Notes: generated by a model from the letters alone, not told the origin. A stretch of DNA of 64,000 nucleotides from Bacteroidota bacterium (GCA_025963715.1 JAOQAG010000006.1:27662-91661), one strand, 5' to 3'. Positions 24,855-33,281 are shown, counted from the first letter of the stretch. Numbers and translations: made by a program.

Positions 24855-24895
24855 TAATTCCGGCCGGAAGAAACCCGTTTCTCCGGCCGGAATTA
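24855..24895. other. Very stable GC-rich hairpin between FKBP genes 3 and 4
   Basis: Arms TAATTCCGGCCGGA and TCCGGCCGGAATTA pair, extended through GAAAC/GTTTC with one bulged A and a CC loop. There is no T-tract. It could be an attenuator, an mRNA processing or stabilising element, or a weak terminator separating the triple-domain gene from the other three. Confidence 0.6.
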
Positions 24896-24920
24896 CATTC
24901 ACTAAATAAATAATTGCCCT

Positions 24921-26159
24921 ATGAAAAAAGTATTAATTCTATTTTTGGCCCTTACCGCTCTGAGTGTAAATGCACAGGACAAAAGCAAAACCAAGGAATC
25001 GGCTAAAGCCAAAAGTGTAAAAGTAAAAAAGCCGAAAACCGTGAAAACAGCATCAGGATTAGAATACACCATCACTGAAAAAGGAGATGGTAAAAAGCCG
25101 CAAAACGGCGATAAAGTAGTGGTTCATTACACCGGAAAATTAACCAACGATACGATATTTGACAGTTCCGTAAAAAGAGGGCAGCCTTTTACCTTTAAGC
25201 TGGGTGCAAGCCAGGTGATCAAAGGATGGGACGAAGCATTTTTATTATTGCAGGTAGGCGATAAAGCCACCATTAAATTCGGCCCCGAGCTGGGTTACGG
25301 TGCACAGGCAAACGGTAAGATCCCTGCAAACTCCACACTGGTGTTTGATGTGGAATTGCTGGATGTGATAGAAGGCGTTAGACCGTATGATGTAAAAGGA
25401 AAAGACACGATCAAAACAGCAAGCGGGTTGCAGTGCATCATTGTTCATGCAAATAAATCAGGAGCAGCTGCAATTGCCGGAACAAAAGTAGTAGCCAATT
25501 ACAGCGCTTATTTTTTAGATGGAAAAATGTTTGATTCATCCATCGACAGAGGCCAGCCTTTAAAATCATCCATCGGAAAAAATCAATTGTTCCCTGGATT
25601 GGAAGAAGGAATTGCCTTATTGAAAATGGGAGAAAAAGCACGTTTGATCATTCCTTCCAAACTGGCATTCGGTGAAAAAGGCGCAGGCCCGATCCCGGCA
25701 AATACCGATCTTGTATTTGACATTGAGATTACTGATGTTCAAAAAATTATTCCTCCTGTTCAATACGATATCAAAGGACTGGAAGCGAAAAAAACAGCAT
25801 CGGGAATTACCTATTATGAAGTGAAAAAAAGCGGTAGCGGCATACAGGCAGCAGCCGGAAAAATTGTGAAAGTGCATTATTCGGGTTACCTGGCTGATGG
25901 AACCATGTTCGATTCTTCAGTAGAGCGCGGTGAACCGATCGAGTTTCCCTTAGGTGCCGGACGTGTGATCCCGGGTTGGGAAGAAGGAATTGCATTGATG
26001 AGCGTAGGTGATAAATTACGTTTAGTGATCCCTTATTTTTTAGCATACGGAGAACAAGGCCGTCCGCCGCAAATCCCTGCAAAAGCAGATCTTACATTTG
26101 ATGTAGAGCTGGTAGATGTAAAAGATGGTGGCACACAGCCAATGCAGATGCAACACTAG
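24921..26159 (+). CDS. Secreted FKBP-type PPIase with three FKBP domains
   Basis: 412 residues. Signal peptide (residues 1-18, ends VNAQD) without a lipobox. A Lys-rich spacer (KSKTKESAKAKSVKVKKPK) is followed by three full FKBP domains at about 45-150, 160-270 and 285-400. Each shows GDKVVVHYTGKL-type, FDSSVKRGQPF-type, VIKGWDEAF-type and LVFDVELLD-type blocks with well preserved active-site residues. Unlike the three lipoprotein paralogues upstream, this one looks fully catalytic. A terminator follows at 26186-26211. Confidence 0.92.
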   Translation: MKKVLILFLALTALSVNAQDKSKTKESAKAKSVKVKKPKTVKTASGLEYTITEKGDGKKPQNGDKVVVHYTGKLTNDTIFDSSVKRGQPFTFKLGASQVIKGWDEAFLLLQVGDKATIKFGPELGYGAQANGKIPANSTLVFDVELLDVIEGVRPYDVKGKDTIKTASGLQCIIVHANKSGAAAIAGTKVVANYSAYFLDGKMFDSSIDRGQPLKSSIGKNQLFPGLEEGIALLKMGEKARLIIPSKLAFGEKGAGPIPANTDLVFDIEITDVQKIIPPVQYDIKGLEAKKTASGITYYEVKKSGSGIQAAAGKIVKVHYSGYLADGTMFDSSVERGEPIEFPLGAGRVIPGWEEGIALMSVGDKLRLVIPYFLAYGEQGRPPQIPAKADLTFDVELVDVKDGGTQPMQMQH

Positions 26160-26185
26160 CAGCAGGATGTTTAATATAAACTATG

Positions 26186-26211
26186 AGGAAGTCGAAAGAC
26201 TTCCTTTTTTT
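26186..26211 (+). terminator. Rho-independent terminator of the FKBP operon
   Basis: AGGAAGTC, a GAAA tetraloop, GACTTCCT and seven T residues. It lies 26 bp after the last FKBP stop. Confidence 0.85.
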
Positions 26212-26225
26212 GTATAATCTTTTTT

Positions 26226-26260
26226 AGAAGCAAGAGTTAAGAATCAAGAGCCAGGAGTTA
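26226..26260. repeat. Heptad tract, AAGANYC-like class, 5 units
   Basis: In-phase 7-mers AGAAGCA, AGAGTTA, AGAATCA and two more. An inverted relative lies at 26353-26380. Confidence 0.7.
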
Positions 26261-26454
26261 AAAAATCAAAACGCTGCACAGCTTTTACGTACAGTCCAAT
26301 ATCTAACATCATTTCCTTATGTGCAATCAGTCAAAATGCTCCTCCAATCAAATCTTGATTCCTGGCTCTTGTTTCTTGCCTTATTTCCCTGTATGCAGAT
26401 AATATCAAAATGACCGCACATAATAAACAGCATCCTGCGTCTGATATATCCTTC
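26261..26454. repeat. Gap with inverted heptad tract at 26353-26380
   Basis: No gene is seen. The tract at 26353-26380 has four units (TCTTGAT, TCCTGGC and so on), the reverse-complement class of 26226-26260. The two tracts face each other across about 92 bp. Confidence 0.6.
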
Positions 26455-26483
26455 TTGTTTCTCACATCTAAATACTATCTTTG
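26455..26483 (+). promoter_or_regulatory. Promoter of the SGNH-SGNH-MBOAT operon
   Basis: TTG at 26455-26457, an 18-bp spacer and TATCTTTG at 26476-26483, a perfect -7 element. The start codon at 26505 follows with a leader of roughly 15 nt. Confidence 0.6.
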
Positions 26484-26504
26484 CCACCGATTTTTAATTT
26501 CCCT

Positions 26505-27896
26505 ATGAGCGAAAAAAACAGGCATTCTCAACCTTTTATCATGGTACTGGCAACAGCTGTGATCCTGTTTGTTCTTTCGCAGTTCAAAACAGAATTTAAT
26601 GTGCTAGGTTACCAGGCAAAAAAAGTAGCGCCACTGGCGGATGTATTGGAAAAAGGGAAATTAAAAAATGTACCGCTGCCGCAGCAGGTCGTAACCGATT
26701 CCATCATCTCGAAAGATAGCGTGGCGTTTGCAAAACGCGATGCCGATTCGAGCAACATCATCAACTTTGCAACCGATAGCAGCTCAGCTTTAGCGCATTT
26801 TTTCGGCGCACTTAATAAGATCAAAAAACAAAAAGGAAAAGTACGCATTGCCTATTTTGGCGATTCCATGATCGAAGGCGACCTGATCACACAGGATCTG
26901 CGGAACGAAATGCAGGAAGCATTCGGTGGCGCAGGTGTAGGCTACATGCCAATTACATCTATCGTTGCAGGCTTCCGCACCAGCATTATCCACCAGTTTG
27001 GCGGCTGGACCACGCACACGCTCCTGGATGTAATACCCGCCAACCATGTGCTGGGAATCTCGGGTTACAGTTTTGTACCGGAGCTTACCGGGCATGTGGA
27101 TACAAGCAATGTAAGCGCTGGCAGCTGGGTAAAATATGTGGCCGTGAAACAAAAATACCTGGATAAATTTTACAAAACAAAACTGTTGTACGGAAAAAGC
27201 AAGGGCGAAAATTATGTGGTGATCAACAACACGCATTATAAACTGGATGGGACCAACCCGGTAAACCAGCTCTCGGTAAATTGCGGAGCCGGAGTACAAT
27301 CCATCAGCGCAAAATTCCAATGCACCACACCGCTCGATGTGTTTGGTTTTAGCATGGAAAGCGATAGCGGTGCATTTGTAGATAATTTTTCTTTCCGTGG
27401 TAACTCCGGTTTTCCGCTGGTGAAAGTGCCGCAGAATGTATACGCAGGCACCAATGATTGTTTGGGTTACGACCTGATCGTGCTGGAATACGGCCTCAAT
27501 GCAGTAAGTCCGCAGGTCACCGATTTTTCGTGGTACGAGCGGGGCATGCTTAGCGTGATCAGTCACATCAAGGCAAGTTTCCCCAATGCAAGCATTTTGC
27601 TGATCAGCGTAGGCGATAAAGCTTATCGCAAGGATGGTGTTTATCAAACCGATCCAAGCGTGCCGATCCTCGTAAAGCTGCAGAAAAAAATGGCGGAACA
27701 AACCGGTTGTGCGTTCTGGAGCTTGTACGATGCCATGGGCGGTAACGGCTCCATGGTTACCTGGGTGGAAGGCGATACCGTGATGGCCAACAAGGATTAC
27801 ACGCATTTTAATTTCCGCGGCGCGCACAAGGTTGGTAAATTGCTGTACAGTAAATTAATGAGTGAATACACCGATTATAATAAGAAAAGTGATTAA
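26505..27896 (+). CDS. SGNH/GDSL-family protein, surface polysaccharide O-acylation type
   Basis: 463 residues from ATG 26505; the TTG at 26481 lies in the promoter. One N-terminal membrane helix (FIMVLATAVILFVLSQF) anchors the protein outside the cytoplasm. The hydrolase core begins at about residue 115 with RIAYFGDSMIEGD (GDS block, Ser nucleophile) and ends with DYTHFNFRGA (DxxH catalytic pair) at about 440. An insertion with beta-rich sequence separates the blocks. With the second SGNH gene and an MBOAT gene downstream it resembles alginate AlgJ/AlgX or PatB-type acetyl transfer systems. Confidence 0.8.
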   Translation: MSEKNRHSQPFIMVLATAVILFVLSQFKTEFNVLGYQAKKVAPLADVLEKGKLKNVPLPQQVVTDSIISKDSVAFAKRDADSSNIINFATDSSSALAHFFGALNKIKKQKGKVRIAYFGDSMIEGDLITQDLRNEMQEAFGGAGVGYMPITSIVAGFRTSIIHQFGGWTTHTLLDVIPANHVLGISGYSFVPELTGHVDTSNVSAGSWVKYVAVKQKYLDKFYKTKLLYGKSKGENYVVINNTHYKLDGTNPVNQLSVNCGAGVQSISAKFQCTTPLDVFGFSMESDSGAFVDNFSFRGNSGFPLVKVPQNVYAGTNDCLGYDLIVLEYGLNAVSPQVTDFSWYERGMLSVISHIKASFPNASILLISVGDKAYRKDGVYQTDPSVPILVKLQKKMAEQTGCAFWSLYDAMGGNGSMVTWVEGDTVMANKDYTHFNFRGAHKVGKLLYSKLMSEYTDYNKKSD

Positions 27897-27897
27897 C

Positions 27898-29208
27898 ATG
27901 AAACAAACGATGCTGTTTTCCGGGAGATCTTTTTTCTTTAAAAGAAAGAATGTAATGCGCTTAAATGCGGTGATCCTGCTATTGCTAATGGCCGATTCGC
28001 TTTCGGCGCAAACGATCGATTCCACTGCTTATAAATCGTATGCGTTCATCCGCACCGATCTCAATAAGATTAGCAACGACAGCGCTTCGCTTTCTTTTTT
28101 ATATGAAAAATTATACCAGCTCGAAAAAACAAAACAGGGCCGTGTAAACATTGCGCACATTGGCGATTCGCACATCCAGGCGGATATTTTATCGGGCAGC
28201 ATCCGTCAGAAATTACAATTGCGCTTCGGGAATGCCGGTCGCGGCCTGATCTTCCCATACCGCGTTGCAAAAAGCAACGAGCCTACCAGCTATAAAACAA
28301 TTACCAATGCCAACTGGGATTCCAAACGTAATGTGTTTTTTGATAAACCATTGCCAATCGGCGTAAGCGGTTTTACGGTAGATACAAAAGATTCATCCGC
28401 CGAAATTAATTTACTGGTGAAAGACCAGCCGGGGTTGGGATACAGCTTTACAAAGTTTACGCTGTTTCACGATCGCGGACAAAACAATTATGACATTACC
28501 ATTTGCGACGATCTGAATTGTGAGCGTGGCAAATTCAGGTCGATCGATAAATCCAACAATCCGTTTGTATCGGAATTAAAATTTGACAAGCCTATCCGTC
28601 AGATCTACATCCGCAACAGCGTTGAAGATACTGCTGTGCAAAAATCCACGCGCATTTACGGGATGCTGCTGGAAAACGATTCGGCGGGTGTGCTTTACAA
28701 TATGATCGGTGTAAACGGCGCTGAATTCAGGCATTACAACATGTCGAAGTATTTTTTACAGCAATTCACCTATCTGAATTCCGATCTGATCATCATCTCG
28801 ATGGGAACCAACGAAGGATTTTACGGTGGTTTCGACAAAGATCTGTTTTATAAAAACATTGATACGCTGATTACTAATATTAAGAATGCAAACCCGAATG
28901 TATCCATTTTACTGACCACTCCGGGTGATTCATTCCGGAAAAGCCGCAAAGGCCGCGTAAAAAACCCGGATATGCAGGTTGCGGAACAAACAATGATAAA
29001 ATATTGCCTGGATCATAACCTTGCTTATTGGGATCTGTACAGCATTATGGGCGGTTACGGCTCCATGGCGAAATGGTATTCGGCCAAATTATCGGCAAAA
29101 GATAAAGTGCATTTTAGTGGAAAGGGTTACCAGATCCAGGGCGATTTATTTTACCGCGCGTTTATCAGCGGATATGAAAAGTATGTGAGTGCAAAAGTGA
29201 AGAAATAA
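27898..29208 (+). CDS. Second SGNH/GDSL-family protein of the acylation operon
   Basis: 436 residues from ATG 27898, 1 bp after the previous stop. A membrane/signal segment (LNAVILLLLMADSLSAQ, about 20-37) is followed by the GDSH block NIAHIGDSHIQAD at about 85-97 (Ser nucleophile), a GTNE block (IISMGTNEGFYGG) and the catalytic DxxH-like KVHFSGKGY near the C-terminus. It is more canonical than its upstream neighbour because it keeps the GxND-like block. Probably the periplasmic transferase or esterase that takes acyl groups from the MBOAT partner. Confidence 0.85.
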   Translation: MKQTMLFSGRSFFFKRKNVMRLNAVILLLLMADSLSAQTIDSTAYKSYAFIRTDLNKISNDSASLSFLYEKLYQLEKTKQGRVNIAHIGDSHIQADILSGSIRQKLQLRFGNAGRGLIFPYRVAKSNEPTSYKTITNANWDSKRNVFFDKPLPIGVSGFTVDTKDSSAEINLLVKDQPGLGYSFTKFTLFHDRGQNNYDITICDDLNCERGKFRSIDKSNNPFVSELKFDKPIRQIYIRNSVEDTAVQKSTRIYGMLLENDSAGVLYNMIGVNGAEFRHYNMSKYFLQQFTYLNSDLIIISMGTNEGFYGGFDKDLFYKNIDTLITNIKNANPNVSILLTTPGDSFRKSRKGRVKNPDMQVAEQTMIKYCLDHNLAYWDLYSIMGGYGSMAKWYSAKLSAKDKVHFSGKGYQIQGDLFYRAFISGYEKYVSAKVKK

Positions 29209-29238
29209 ATAGTTGAGCAGAATTTTAATTACAGAGTC

Positions 29239-29265
29239 GTCATCCCGCACTTGTTGCGGGATCTC
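29239..29265 (+). repeat. GTC-hairpin element
   Basis: The stem is ATCCCGCA/TGCGGGAT with loop CTTGT, inside the SGNH-MBOAT operon (102-bp gap). Its tail ATAAAATG resembles the other copies. Confidence 0.75.
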
Positions 29266-29310
29266 ATAAAATGAAGTCCTAACATAATAAATCGGGAAAC
29301 TAAAATAAAA

Positions 29311-30801
29311 ATGTTCAACCTGCATTTCGATACGGAAAAAATACTGAGCCAGCTGACCTACAATGCGAAAGATCCATTGTTGTTCAACAGCGGCTTTTTC
29401 CTGTTTTTCTTTCTCGTTTTTTTATTGGGTTACCAGTTTTTATATAAAAAGAAAATTTCGCGGGTCATTTATTTTACCATTTTCTCGCTTTACTTTTTTT
29501 ACAAAGCCTGTGGTTTTTATTTCCTCTTTATTTTACTTTCGGCCGTCATCGATTTTAATTTATCCAACTGGCTGTACCGTGCACCCACGCAGCGCAAGAA
29601 AAAGTTGATCCTGCTGTTCAGTATTGTGATCAACCTTGGTTTGCTGTTTTATTTCAAGTACACCAATTTTTTTATCGACATTATCAACGATGTTGCCAAT
29701 GGCCAGATCAAGCCATTGAAGCTGATCCTGCCGATCGGGATCTCGTTTTATACGTTCGAAAATCTGAGTTATACCATTGATGTATACCGCGGAAAATTTA
29801 AACCCGTGACCAGTTTCCTGGATTATTGCTTTTTCCTTTCCTTCTTTCCAAAGCTCGTAATGGGGCCAATTGTACGGGCTTCGGATTTTATTCCGCAGAT
29901 CCGGAAAGATATTATGGTGACTGATTCGGATGTTGCACGTGGCTTGTACCTGATCCTGGGCGGACTTTTCAAAAAAGTGGTGATCTCTGATTTTATTTAC
30001 GTGAATTTTGTACAATATATTTTTGATGATCCGTCGCGTCATTCCGGGATTGAGTGTTTACTTGGTGTGTACGGCTACGCAATGGTCATTTATTGCGATT
30101 TTTCCGGTTATTCCGATATGGCCATCGGGATGGCAAAATGGATGGGTTTTACCATCAACGATAATTTTGATTCGCCTTACCAATCCAGCAGTATTACTGA
30201 GTTTTGGCGGAGGTGGCACATGTCGCTTTCCTCCTGGCTCAAGGATTATTTATACATTTCGCTGGGCGGAAACCGGGTAGGAAAAGTGCGGCAATACATC
30301 AACCTGATGCTCACGATGCTCATCGGTGGCTTGTGGCACGGGGCCTCCTTTAATTTTATTGTGTGGGGCGGAATGCATGGGATTGCGCTGGCATTCGATA
30401 AAATGCGGATGTCGGTTGCGAAAAAATTGAATTTTAAATTCCCTGCGCCGGGATTGATAAAAGTGTTGGGTGTGATCATTACCTTTCATTTTGTATGTTT
30501 TTGCTGGATCTTTTTCAAAGCAGCTTCCTTTCACGATGCCGGTGTGATCATCACACAGATCTTTACCAATTTTAATGCATCGGCCTGGAAACCAATGCTG
30601 GATACGTATAAAATTGTATTTGCAGTAATGCTTTTAGGATATATTATTCATTTTATCCCGAAATCCTACCAGTATTTTTCCGAAAAAGTGCTGTCAAAGA
30701 TCACGCTGATAGGTCGGATCGCGGTGATCGTGGTGTTTATCTGGATCATCATCCAGGTAAAACAAGCCGACCAGGTAATGCCGATTTATTTGCAGTTTTA
30801 G
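29311..30801 (+). CDS. MBOAT family O-acyltransferase (AlgI/DltB-like)
   Basis: 496 residues with about eleven membrane helices. MBOAT proteins carry acyl groups across the membrane for modification of extracellular polymers. The family core is clear: LPIGISFYTFENLSYTIDVYRG (about 142-163), FWRRWHMSLSSWLKDYLYISLGG (about 300-322) and the catalytic His in GGLWHGASFNFIVWG (about 345). It follows two SGNH genes on one transcript, the usual partner arrangement. Target polymer unknown; O-acetylation of a surface polysaccharide is the most likely role. Confidence 0.93.
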   Translation: MFNLHFDTEKILSQLTYNAKDPLLFNSGFFLFFFLVFLLGYQFLYKKKISRVIYFTIFSLYFFYKACGFYFLFILLSAVIDFNLSNWLYRAPTQRKKKLILLFSIVINLGLLFYFKYTNFFIDIINDVANGQIKPLKLILPIGISFYTFENLSYTIDVYRGKFKPVTSFLDYCFFLSFFPKLVMGPIVRASDFIPQIRKDIMVTDSDVARGLYLILGGLFKKVVISDFIYVNFVQYIFDDPSRHSGIECLLGVYGYAMVIYCDFSGYSDMAIGMAKWMGFTINDNFDSPYQSSSITEFWRRWHMSLSSWLKDYLYISLGGNRVGKVRQYINLMLTMLIGGLWHGASFNFIVWGGMHGIALAFDKMRMSVAKKLNFKFPAPGLIKVLGVIITFHFVCFCWIFFKAASFHDAGVIITQIFTNFNASAWKPMLDTYKIVFAVMLLGYIIHFIPKSYQYFSEKVLSKITLIGRIAVIVVFIWIIIQVKQADQVMPIYLQF

Positions 30802-30837
30802 GTAAAAACAGGGTTTTGCAAATAAATTTTCATACTA

Positions 30838-30870
30838 TTTTGGTGGATTGAATAAATTTTACGTTATTTG
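30838..30870 (+). promoter_or_regulatory. Candidate promoter of rpmB
   Basis: TTTTG at 30838-30842, a 20-bp spacer and GTTATTTG at 30863-30870 lie about 40 bp before the rpmB ATG. Confidence 0.45.
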
Positions 30871-30912
30871 CAGTCCGAAAAATAAAAAGAACAACATTTA
30901 ATACAAAATACA

Positions 30913-31152
30913 ATGTCAAGAGTTTGCGAAATCACAGGAAAAAAAGCGATTGTAGGTAACAAAGTATCTCACTCGAATGCAAAAACAAAAAGAAAATTTA
31001 ACGTGAACCTTCAGGTTAAAAAATTCTTTTTACCTGAAGAAGATAAATGGATCACCCTTAAACTTTCTACTTCTGCGTTGAAAACCATCAATAAAAATGG
31101 CATTACTGCTGTTCTTAAAGAAGCAAGAGAACAAGGCCACCTGAAAAAGTAA
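30913..31152 (+). CDS. rpmB: 50S ribosomal protein L28
   Basis: 79 residues, the usual length. It begins MSRVCEITGKKAIVGNKVSHSNAKTKR-like, with KFNVNLQVKKF, and has the basic profile of bL28. It is part of the large ribosomal subunit. In Bacteroidota rpmB usually lies next to rpmG and DUF4295; here a secreted aminopeptidase gene intervenes. A terminator follows at 31180. Confidence 0.97.
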   Translation: MSRVCEITGKKAIVGNKVSHSNAKTKRKFNVNLQVKKFFLPEEDKWITLKLSTSALKTINKNGITAVLKEAREQGHLKK

Positions 31153-31179
31153 TTTTTCATTTACTCATTACACTATTAA

Positions 31180-31213
31180 AAAAAACGTTGCTACTTTCGT
31201 AGTGACGTTTTTT
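31180..31213 (+). terminator. Terminator of rpmB
   Basis: AAAAAACGT with TG wobbles and CTAC pairs with GTAG through ACGTTTTTT around a TTTC loop, ending in T-rich sequence. Confidence 0.75.
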
Positions 31214-31245
31214 GTTTTTTAAAACACAATAATTGACCAAAAAAT

Positions 31246-31344
31246 CCACCACAAAAGGCACAAAAGAAAACATAAGACGTAGCACCAAAACAGTATATTG
31301 TTTCACACACAGCCTTATGTTTTCTTTTGTGCCTTTTGTGGTGG
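31246..31344. repeat. 31-bp perfect inverted repeat, ACCACAAAAGGCAC class
   Basis: The left arm 31246-31276 and right arm 31314-31344 are perfect reverse complements over 31 bp with a 37-bp interior. The core is CCACCACAAAAGGCACA. Imperfect relatives lie at 34600-34820, 41816-41903, 55361-55548 and 57481-57519. Confidence 0.9.
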
Positions 31345-31368
31345 AAAACACACGCAGCATCTGCGCAC

Positions 31369-31428
31369 AGCAAACCAATGAACCAGTGAACTGGTAAACC
31401 ATTGAACGCACAGCGTCTGCGCACAGCA
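31369..31428. repeat. Octamer-spaced AAC repeat and CAGCGTCTGCGCACAG flank
   Basis: Units beginning AAC recur at exactly 8-nt spacing (for example AACCAATG and AACCAGTG). CACAGCATCTGCGCACAG-like flanks lie on both sides. The latter precede several AACTTTR heptad tracts. Confidence 0.5.
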
Positions 31429-31464
31429 AACTTTAAACTTTTGAACTTTAAACTTTGAACTATA
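31429..31464 (+). repeat. Heptad tract, AACTTTR class, abutting a start codon
   Basis: It has the same five-unit order as at 6530 and 7524. The next base is the ATG of the aminopeptidase gene. Confidence 0.75.
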
Positions 31465-32859
31465 ATGATCCGCAGCAAAATAATCTTCTTTTTTATACTG
31501 ATCTCTGCCTGTGGATTCGCCCAAAGCTACGATAACGATCTGCTGAGCAGTCAGTTCCACAAAGGCAGGAGAGAAGCCATTCGCAACGGTTTGCCCGATA
31601 GTTCCTGTGCCGTGTTTTTTTCCAATCCTGAGCAGCAGCGTGCCGGTGATACCAAATTCCTTTACCACCAGGATCCCGATTTTTATTACCTCAGCGGTTT
31701 AAATGAACCGAATTCATTGCTGATCATTTTTAAAGAACCGCAAACGTTTTATGACACCATCACTACCAACGAGCTTATTTTTGTGCAGGACCGTAATCCT
31801 TCGCAGGAATCATGGACAGGAAAATTGTTGGGAAAAGAAGGCGTAAAGCAGCAATTGGGATTCAAATACGTATTTTTGAATAACCAGTTCGCCGATTTTA
31901 AGATCGACTTTGAAAAATTCTACAAAGTATATCACCTCGATTATTTTGATGCGGCACACGATGATCTGAACGATCGTGGTGATCTTGCCAGTCTGATCCG
32001 GCATTTTAAATTAAAAACAGATTACAAGCGCAAAAATGTGGACGGTTTTAACCTGTCGGGTTTAATGGCCTCCCTGCGCGAAGTAAAACAGCCCGAAGAA
32101 TTGGTATTGATGCGCAAAGCGATCGATATCAGCTGCCTGGCACATGCGGAATTGATGCGCGCGCTTATTCCGGGTATGGCCGAATACCAGGCGCAGGCAA
32201 TTGCCGAGTACATATTTAAAAAAGAAGGCTCCGAATATGTTGCTTATCCATCAATTGTAGGCGCTGGCGAAAATTCCTGCATTTTGCATTACGAGACCAA
32301 CCGGAAAAAAATGGATGGCGGCGATCTGATGGTGATTGATGCAGGCGCCGAATATCATGGTTATGCAGCCGACATTACCCGTACTTTGCCTGTGAACGGC
32401 GTTTTTTCGCCGGAAGAAAAAGCCATTTATGAGATCGTGCTGGAAGCGCAGGAAGCCGGGATCAAAGCTTGCAGGGCGGGAGCGGAGTTCAGGGCAACGC
32501 ACAAAGCGGCCGTGGCAGTGGTTCAGAAACGCCTGCTGGAACTGGGAATTATCAAAGATCCGAACGATTTTATGTTGTATTTTTTTCACGGAACCTCGCA
32601 TTACCTGGGGTTGAACGTGCATGATGCCGGGAATTACGGAAAACTGAGCCCTGGAAATATCATTACCGTGGAGCCCGGAATTTACATTCCTGCCGGTTCC
32701 AATTGCGACCCCAAATGGTGGAACATTGGTATCCGGATCGAGGATGATGTGCTGATTACCACGGGCGATCCGGATGTGTTATCAGGCAAACTGCCAAAGA
32801 AAATTGCGGACATAGAAGCGCTGATGAAGGAGGAAAGCGTTTTTAATAAAATTAAATAA
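31465..32859 (+). CDS. Secreted Xaa-Pro aminopeptidase (M24B)
   Basis: 464 residues with a signal peptide (about 1-19, ends GFAQS). Aminopeptidase P removes N-terminal residues preceding proline using two metal ions. An N-terminal creatinase-like domain (about 25-190) precedes a pita-bread domain. Metal ligands are visible in LMVIDAGAEYHGYAADITR (two Asp), FFHGTSHYLGLNVHD (His), ITVEPGIYI (Glu) and IRIEDDVLIT (Glu). Export suggests a role in extracellular peptide use. The gene sits between rpmB and rpmG and is flanked on both sides by heptad tracts. Confidence 0.93.
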   Translation: MIRSKIIFFFILISACGFAQSYDNDLLSSQFHKGRREAIRNGLPDSSCAVFFSNPEQQRAGDTKFLYHQDPDFYYLSGLNEPNSLLIIFKEPQTFYDTITTNELIFVQDRNPSQESWTGKLLGKEGVKQQLGFKYVFLNNQFADFKIDFEKFYKVYHLDYFDAAHDDLNDRGDLASLIRHFKLKTDYKRKNVDGFNLSGLMASLREVKQPEELVLMRKAIDISCLAHAELMRALIPGMAEYQAQAIAEYIFKKEGSEYVAYPSIVGAGENSCILHYETNRKKMDGGDLMVIDAGAEYHGYAADITRTLPVNGVFSPEEKAIYEIVLEAQEAGIKACRAGAEFRATHKAAVAVVQKRLLELGIIKDPNDFMLYFFHGTSHYLGLNVHDAGNYGKLSPGNIITVEPGIYIPAGSNCDPKWWNIGIRIEDDVLITTGDPDVLSGKLPKKIADIEALMKEESVFNKIK

Positions 32860-32895
32860 ATTAAGGATTTATTTATTAAGGATTTAGGATTTCCT
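32860..32895. repeat. Heptad tract, ATTAAGG class, directly after a stop
   Basis: ATTAAGG, ATTTATT, an 8-mer, ATTTAGG and ATTTCCT. It starts at the first base after the aminopeptidase TAA. Confidence 0.65.
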
Positions 32896-32924
32896 GAAAT
32901 GCAGGAAAGACGCGCAACGCATCT

Positions 32925-32959
32925 ATAATTCAGCATTTATAATTCATAATTTAAAATCT
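32925..32959. repeat. Heptad tract, ATAATTC class, 5 units
   Basis: ATAATTC twice, AGCATTT, ATAATTT and AAAATCT in one phase. Confidence 0.6.
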
Positions 32960-33029
32960 GTGATGCGGAGAACGATACATTTTGCAAGAAAAAATGTTCA
33001 ATTAATAATGCATTTATAATATAAATTAC

Positions 33030-33037
33030 TATATTTG
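33030..33037 (+). promoter_or_regulatory. -7 element of rpmG
   Basis: TATATTTG, an exact TAnnTTTG match, 30 bp before the rpmG ATG. It overlaps the upstream in-frame ATG at 33035, which excludes that start. Confidence 0.6.
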
Positions 33038-33067
33038 CATCCCAATTTAGTAAAAAGAAACACAAAA

Positions 33068-33250
33068 ATGGCAACAAAAGGCAATAGAATTCAAGTGATT
33101 ATGGAGTGCACGGAGCACAAAGACAGTGGTAAACCAGGAACGTCCCGTTACATCACTACTAAAAACAAAAAAAACACTACTGAGCGTTTGGAGTTGAAAA
33201 AATACAACCCGATCCTGAAAAAAGTAACTGTTCACAAAGAAATTAAATAA
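33068..33250 (+). CDS. rpmG: 50S ribosomal protein L33
   Basis: 60 residues from ATG 33068 ([18 protein letters not shown]). It shows the bL33 pattern: [25 protein letters not shown]. There is no zinc-binding Cys pair set (a single Cys in MECTEH), so it is the zinc-independent form. It is followed by DUF4295 and ftsY as in other Bacteroidota. Confidence 0.97.
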   Translation: MATKGNRIQVIMECTEHKDSGKPGTSRYITTKNKKNTTERLELKKYNPILKKVTVHKEIK

Positions 33251-33281
33251 TTCGTTTTAAGCTGATAAGTCGGTTCTCCGG

